Of a DNA stretch of 64,000 nucleotides, positions 63,991 through 64,000 are shown in pieces (position 1 is the first letter of the stretch; each line of letters starts with the position of its first letter). The stretch comes from Asterias rubens (lineage: Eukaryota > Echinodermata > Asteroidea > Forcipulatida > Asteriidae). The position numbers and the translations under genes were made by a program. Below the pieces are notes generated by a model that made no database searches, was not told where the DNA came from, and saw only the letters and a program-made list of their open reading frames with translations. The DNA lies in assembly GCF_902459465.1 (NCBI RefSeq), contig NC_047078.1, positions 8,518,333-8,582,332 on the forward strand, written 5' to 3'.

Positions 63991-64000
63991 AGTGTCTTAA

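Noticed and set aside
1-64000. CRISPR arrays, operons, Shine-Dalgarno sites, phage or plasmid features
   Set aside because: None seen. The introns, SINEs, LTR element and histone 3' end show animal nuclear DNA.

Overview
The window is animal (metazoan) nuclear DNA. It is AT-rich and gene-poor, with small exons, long introns and dense short non-autonomous transposons. An intron-less histone gene with a replication-type 3' stem-loop, a HINFP zinc-finger gene and ANAPC13 place it in an animal. The repeat landscape (TTAA-flanked MITEs, foldback elements, tRNA-headed SINEs, a Ty3/gypsy relic of Mag/SURL-like character) is what I would expect of an echinoderm, most likely a sea star. That last step is inference; no taxonomic marker is present.

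Layout. 0.3-1.3 kb is a degenerate tandem array. 2-9 kb is repeats with one candidate short exon on the minus strand near 9.1 kb. 11.0-14.4 kb is a defective Ty3/gypsy element (minus strand) with an intact 5-bp target-site duplication (TSD). 15-32 kb is almost wholly MITEs and other short repeats. A small bZIP gene lies at 32.9-36.1 kb (plus strand). 39.4-47.0 kb is a nine-coding-exon HINFP orthologue (plus strand). 47.5-48.1 kb is a single-exon histone H2A gene of H2A.X type (minus strand), convergent with HINFP. 49.9-50.8 kb holds ANAPC13 (plus strand) with a GC-AG intron. 52.4-53.0 kb is a LINE 3' end followed by a candidate exon. 58.9-61.8 kb is a 3-kb element with ~0.5-kb inverted termini enclosing a purine-rich minisatellite and a perfect foldback. 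A candidate terminal exon of another gene (minus strand) is at 62.5 kb.

The central block is the most meaningful part. HINFP is the transcription factor for replication-dependent histone H4 genes, H2A.X marks DNA breaks, and ANAPC13 is an anaphase-promoting-complex subunit, so three cell-cycle/chromatin genes sit within 12 kb. In human, HINFP and H2AX are also near neighbours on 11q23.3, which suggests an old linkage.

The strongest unexplained signal is a histone mRNA 3'-end cassette inside transposable elements. A repeat at 9777-9814 matches the stem-loop plus downstream region of the H2A.X gene at 36 of 38 positions. A foldback at 60.65-60.89 kb carries a histone-consensus stem-loop in each arm.
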